Assembly (NCBI RefSeq): GCF_001320245.1
Contig: NZ_BCBA01000072.1
Span: forward strand, 1-34,731
Direction: 5' to 3'
Length of the DNA: 34,731 bases
From: Pseudomonas sp. NBRC 111124
GTDB taxonomy: Bacteria > Pseudomonadota > Gammaproteobacteria > Pseudomonadales > Pseudomonadaceae
Positions 34,324-34,731 of this stretch are shown here, piece by piece (the stretch's first letter is position 1; the number at the start of each line of letters is the position of its first letter). The notes under the pieces were generated by a model. That model was not told where the DNA came from and searched no databases. It saw only the letters and a program-made list of their open reading frames with translations. A program made the translations under genes and the position numbers.

Positions 34324-34630
34324 GCTTTTGCTTCTAAGCGCGCGATAGTTCAGGCGACGCAGATTGCGACTTCAGGAGGCCGAACGCAGGCGTCTGGAGG
34401 GCCAGGGTGCGTAGCACCCCTTCGGCGCAGCCGAAGGCGCGAGATGTAGACTTGCGCAGCAAGTCGTAGGCCGCGCGGGCCCGGAAGGCGCCGGAGTGAG
34501 GGGACCCCGGAGCGCAGCGTAGGGGCCGGATGATGGGAGCGGGGGTTTTTGCCTACTTTTTGCCCAGTCAAAAAGTAGGTCGCCGTAAAGGCGAAAAGGT
34601 GACTCGGCGCCACCATGGCGAATGAATGTA
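34324..34630 (+). repeat. Structured dispersed repeat of the P. putida group
   Basis: This ~300-bp non-coding unit starts GCTTCTAAGCGCGCG and ends near AATGAATGTA. It contains a series of perfect hairpins: GGGTGC-GTA-GCACCC (34405-34419), CCTTCGGC-GCA-GCCGAAGG (34419-34437), GACTTGC-GCA-GCAAGTC (34449-34465) and an 11-bp stem CCTACTTTTTG/CAAAAAGTAGG (34552-34579). Its first 63 bases recur inverted at 1-63. I recall very similar sequence near many P. putida genes, often mis-annotated as short proteins. I do not know an established name or function. Confidence 0.75.
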
Positions 34631-34731
34631 GACCTCATTTGAAAGCCCACATCTAAAAGCCAAAAGCTCGACTGCGGCGGTTTGATTATTCCAATTACAT
34701 TCATTTGCGATGGCGACGCACAGTCACCTTT
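34595..34731. repeat. 36-bp imperfect inverted repeat; start of a second, oppositely oriented repeat copy
   Basis: 34595-34630 and the reverse complement of 34696-34731 share AAAGGTGACT at one end and AATGAATGTA at the other, with a few differences in the middle. The 65-bp spacer between them contains no gene. The right arm is cut by the window edge and looks like the tail of another copy of the same dispersed repeat in opposite orientation. Confidence 0.85.

Noticed and set aside
34350..34704. Open frames on the minus strand inside the dispersed repeat
   Set aside because: They fall within a non-coding hairpin-rich repeat; similar peptides are commonly predicted wherever the repeat occurs.
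1..34731. Whole window as a composite transposon or integrative element bounded by the inverted repeats
   Set aside because: No transposase, integrase, relaxase or target-site duplication is visible, and the interior includes ordinary chromosomal genes such as pobA and mvaB.

Overview
The window reads as a chromosomal segment of a Pseudomonas putida-group bacterium. The evidence is high-GC gene-dense sequence, two inverted pairs of the P. putida-type REP element (arms like CCTGTGGGAGCGGGC), and a gene neighbourhood (pobA, AraC regulator, MerR regulator, mvaB, mgtC) that I remember from P. putida KT2440. The KT2440 comparison is from memory and unchecked.

Layout. (1) 1-99 and 34324-34731 carry copies of a structured dispersed repeat: 63 bp at the two window ends are inverted copies of each other, and a further inverted partner begins at the right edge. 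(2) 100-8285, minus strand, is a type VI secretion effector module read vgrG > tle3-like lipase > tla3-like (DUF2875) adaptor > PAAR > second tla3-like gene. The last gene is a tandem duplicate whose start has been rearranged into the PAAR gene. No recognisable tli3 immunity gene is present. (3) 8453-16852 is ordinary accessory/core chromosome: an SDR oxidoreductase, two adjacent paralogous hybrid histidine kinases, a MocR-type GntR/aminotransferase regulator, CcoG, a DUF3203 protein and an MgtC/SapB membrane protein. (4) 16853-17385 is an A/T-richer gap without a convincing gene. (5) 17386-18755 is liuR-mvaB with a LiuR-type operator. (6) 18761-20957 is the divergent pobR/pobA pair for 4-hydroxybenzoate. 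(7) 21086-24591 holds a periplasmic ankyrin-repeat protein, gamma-glutamyltransferase and an orphan LysR regulator.

(8) 24628-34270 is a complete-looking itaconate catabolism locus equivalent to the P. aeruginosa rip/ict-ich-ccl region. Divergent LysR (itcR) faces ich, an acyl-CoA dehydrogenase, an MmgE/PrpD protein, ict and ccl, followed by a TRAP transporter (dctP, dctQ, dctM). Ict would activate itaconate to itaconyl-CoA, Ich hydrates it to citramalyl-CoA, and Ccl splits that to acetyl-CoA and pyruvate; the TRAP system would import the dicarboxylate. Two features stand out. A block of about 44 bp with a GCGTT...AACGC dyad occurs both in the itcR/ich intergenic region and upstream of dctP, which defines a probable ItcR operator and two co-regulated transcription units. 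In addition, dctP is interrupted by a single in-frame amber codon, apparently CAG>TAG, that cuts off the last 54 residues, while the reading frame is intact beyond it.

No tRNA, rRNA, CRISPR array, transposase or integrase was seen. Most conclusions rest on reading protein motifs by eye; no database search was possible.
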